Shown here: in pieces, positions 63,762 to 64,000 of the stretch | Layout: every line of letters starts with the position of its first letter | Numbering within the stretch: position 1 is the stretch's first letter | Source of the DNA: Achromobacter seleniivolatilans | GTDB lineage: Bacteria; Pseudomonadota; Gammaproteobacteria; Burkholderiales; Burkholderiaceae_B | Assembly (NCBI RefSeq): GCF_030864005.1 | Contig: NZ_CP132976.1 | Span: forward strand, 4,464,001-4,528,000 | DNA: 64,000 bases | Direction: 5' to 3' | Translations under genes and position numbers: made by a program | The notes under the pieces: model-generated | Seen by the model: the letters and a program-made list of their open reading frames with translations, nothing else | Databases searched by the model: none | Told to the model about the DNA's origin: nothing

Positions 63762-64000
63762 TCAACGCGTGCAACCCGACCCCGTCTGTGACCCTGGCAA
63801 CGGCGTATCGCCAGCGGTATTCCCGGCGAACTTACGAATTTTCTCCGCCAGGTCGGGCGTCGGACGTTCGTAGCCGTAGCAATACGGCGGCGTCGGAGCC
63901 GATTCAGGGCGGTAGTCTTGCAGCACCGGTTTCGCGTCGCCCAGATACAGATTGTCTTTCAGCCGCAGGAAGGCCTTGTAGTCGCGCGTGTAGCCATGCT
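63762..64000 (-). CDS. C-terminal end of an unidentified protein (cut by window edge)
   Basis: A minus-strand frame is open from the window edge to a TGA at 63762-63764, giving at least 78 residues (HGYTRDYKAFLRLKDN near its visible start, then DYRPESAPTPPYCYGYERP and a Ser/Gly-rich tail ending GSGCTR). Codon use has the high third-position GC of neighbouring genes. I do not recognise the family. It converges on the LysR gene with a 10-bp gap. Confidence 0.6.
   Translation of the reverse strand, partial: HGYTRDYKAFLRLKDNLYLGDAKPVLQDYRPESAPTPPYCYGYERPTPDLAEKIRKFAGNTAGDTPLPGSQTGSGCTR

Overview
This is a 64 kb, GC-rich chromosomal segment. It probably comes from a betaproteobacterium of the family Alcaligenaceae (Achromobacter/Bordetella type). 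That placement is an inference from gene content: a Bug-type periplasmic binding protein, an FrmR-AdhC formaldehyde module, many LysR regulators next to small catabolic operons, D-hydantoin enzymes, and a large type Va autotransporter. I see no rRNA, tRNA, CRISPR array, prophage or insertion sequence. Genes are densely packed with many 4-bp start/stop overlaps, and several start codons were moved inward from the longest reading frame on the basis of Shine-Dalgarno (SD) sequences and overlaps.

Layout. 1-2.3 kb: the end of an MFS transporter, then frmR-adhC for glutathione-dependent formaldehyde oxidation. 2.3-7.2 kb: two LPS-type sugar transfer genes, a GTPase and a NylB-like serine hydrolase. 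7.2-18.3 kb: a divergent catabolic cluster holding an ABC transporter of the peptide/opine class, two FAD amine oxidoreductases, a RidA imine deaminase, an aldehyde dehydrogenase and a GcvA-like LysR regulator. 18.5-24.4 kb: a PAS-GGDEF-EAL protein, DUF1059, two envelope proteins of unknown function and a CSS-EAL phosphodiesterase. 24.5-38.8 kb: a nitrogen-scavenging region with ornithine cyclodeaminase and its Lrp-type regulator, a hydantoinase / N-carbamoyl-D-amino acid hydrolase / hydantoin racemase set, a second peptide-class ABC transporter with its own amidohydrolase, and a second ornithine-cyclodeaminase-family enzyme. 38.8-48.3 kb: LysR-controlled single genes and pairs (MFS efflux, aldo/keto reductase, old yellow enzyme, Bug protein plus amidase) and DUF4261. 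48.3-50.2 kb: a CsgG/DUF4810/DUF799 lipoprotein operon. 50.6-54.2 kb: a ClC channel with a YdeP-like molybdoenzyme. 54.2-59.3 kb: a spermidine-synthase-like protein and a 1375-residue autotransporter. 59.7-63.8 kb: an aldehyde dehydrogenase / CMD / quinone oxidoreductase operon with divergent LysR, and the edge of an unknown gene.

How the parts could work together. The two ABC/catabolic clusters appear to import nitrogenous compounds (D-amino acids, opines, cyclic amides or ureides) and degrade them. Hydantoinase plus carbamoylase would yield D-amino acids, the racemase would let both hydantoin enantiomers enter, FAD oxidoreductases would make imines, RidA would clear them, and aldehyde dehydrogenase would finish the carbon skeleton. 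The strongest candidate for an undescribed system is the oxidoreductase-RidA-ALDH-ABC divergon at 7.2-18.3 kb. Its substrate cannot be read from sequence. Several divergent spacers next to LysR or Lrp genes carry clean dyads of the expected operator type, and these are listed separately.
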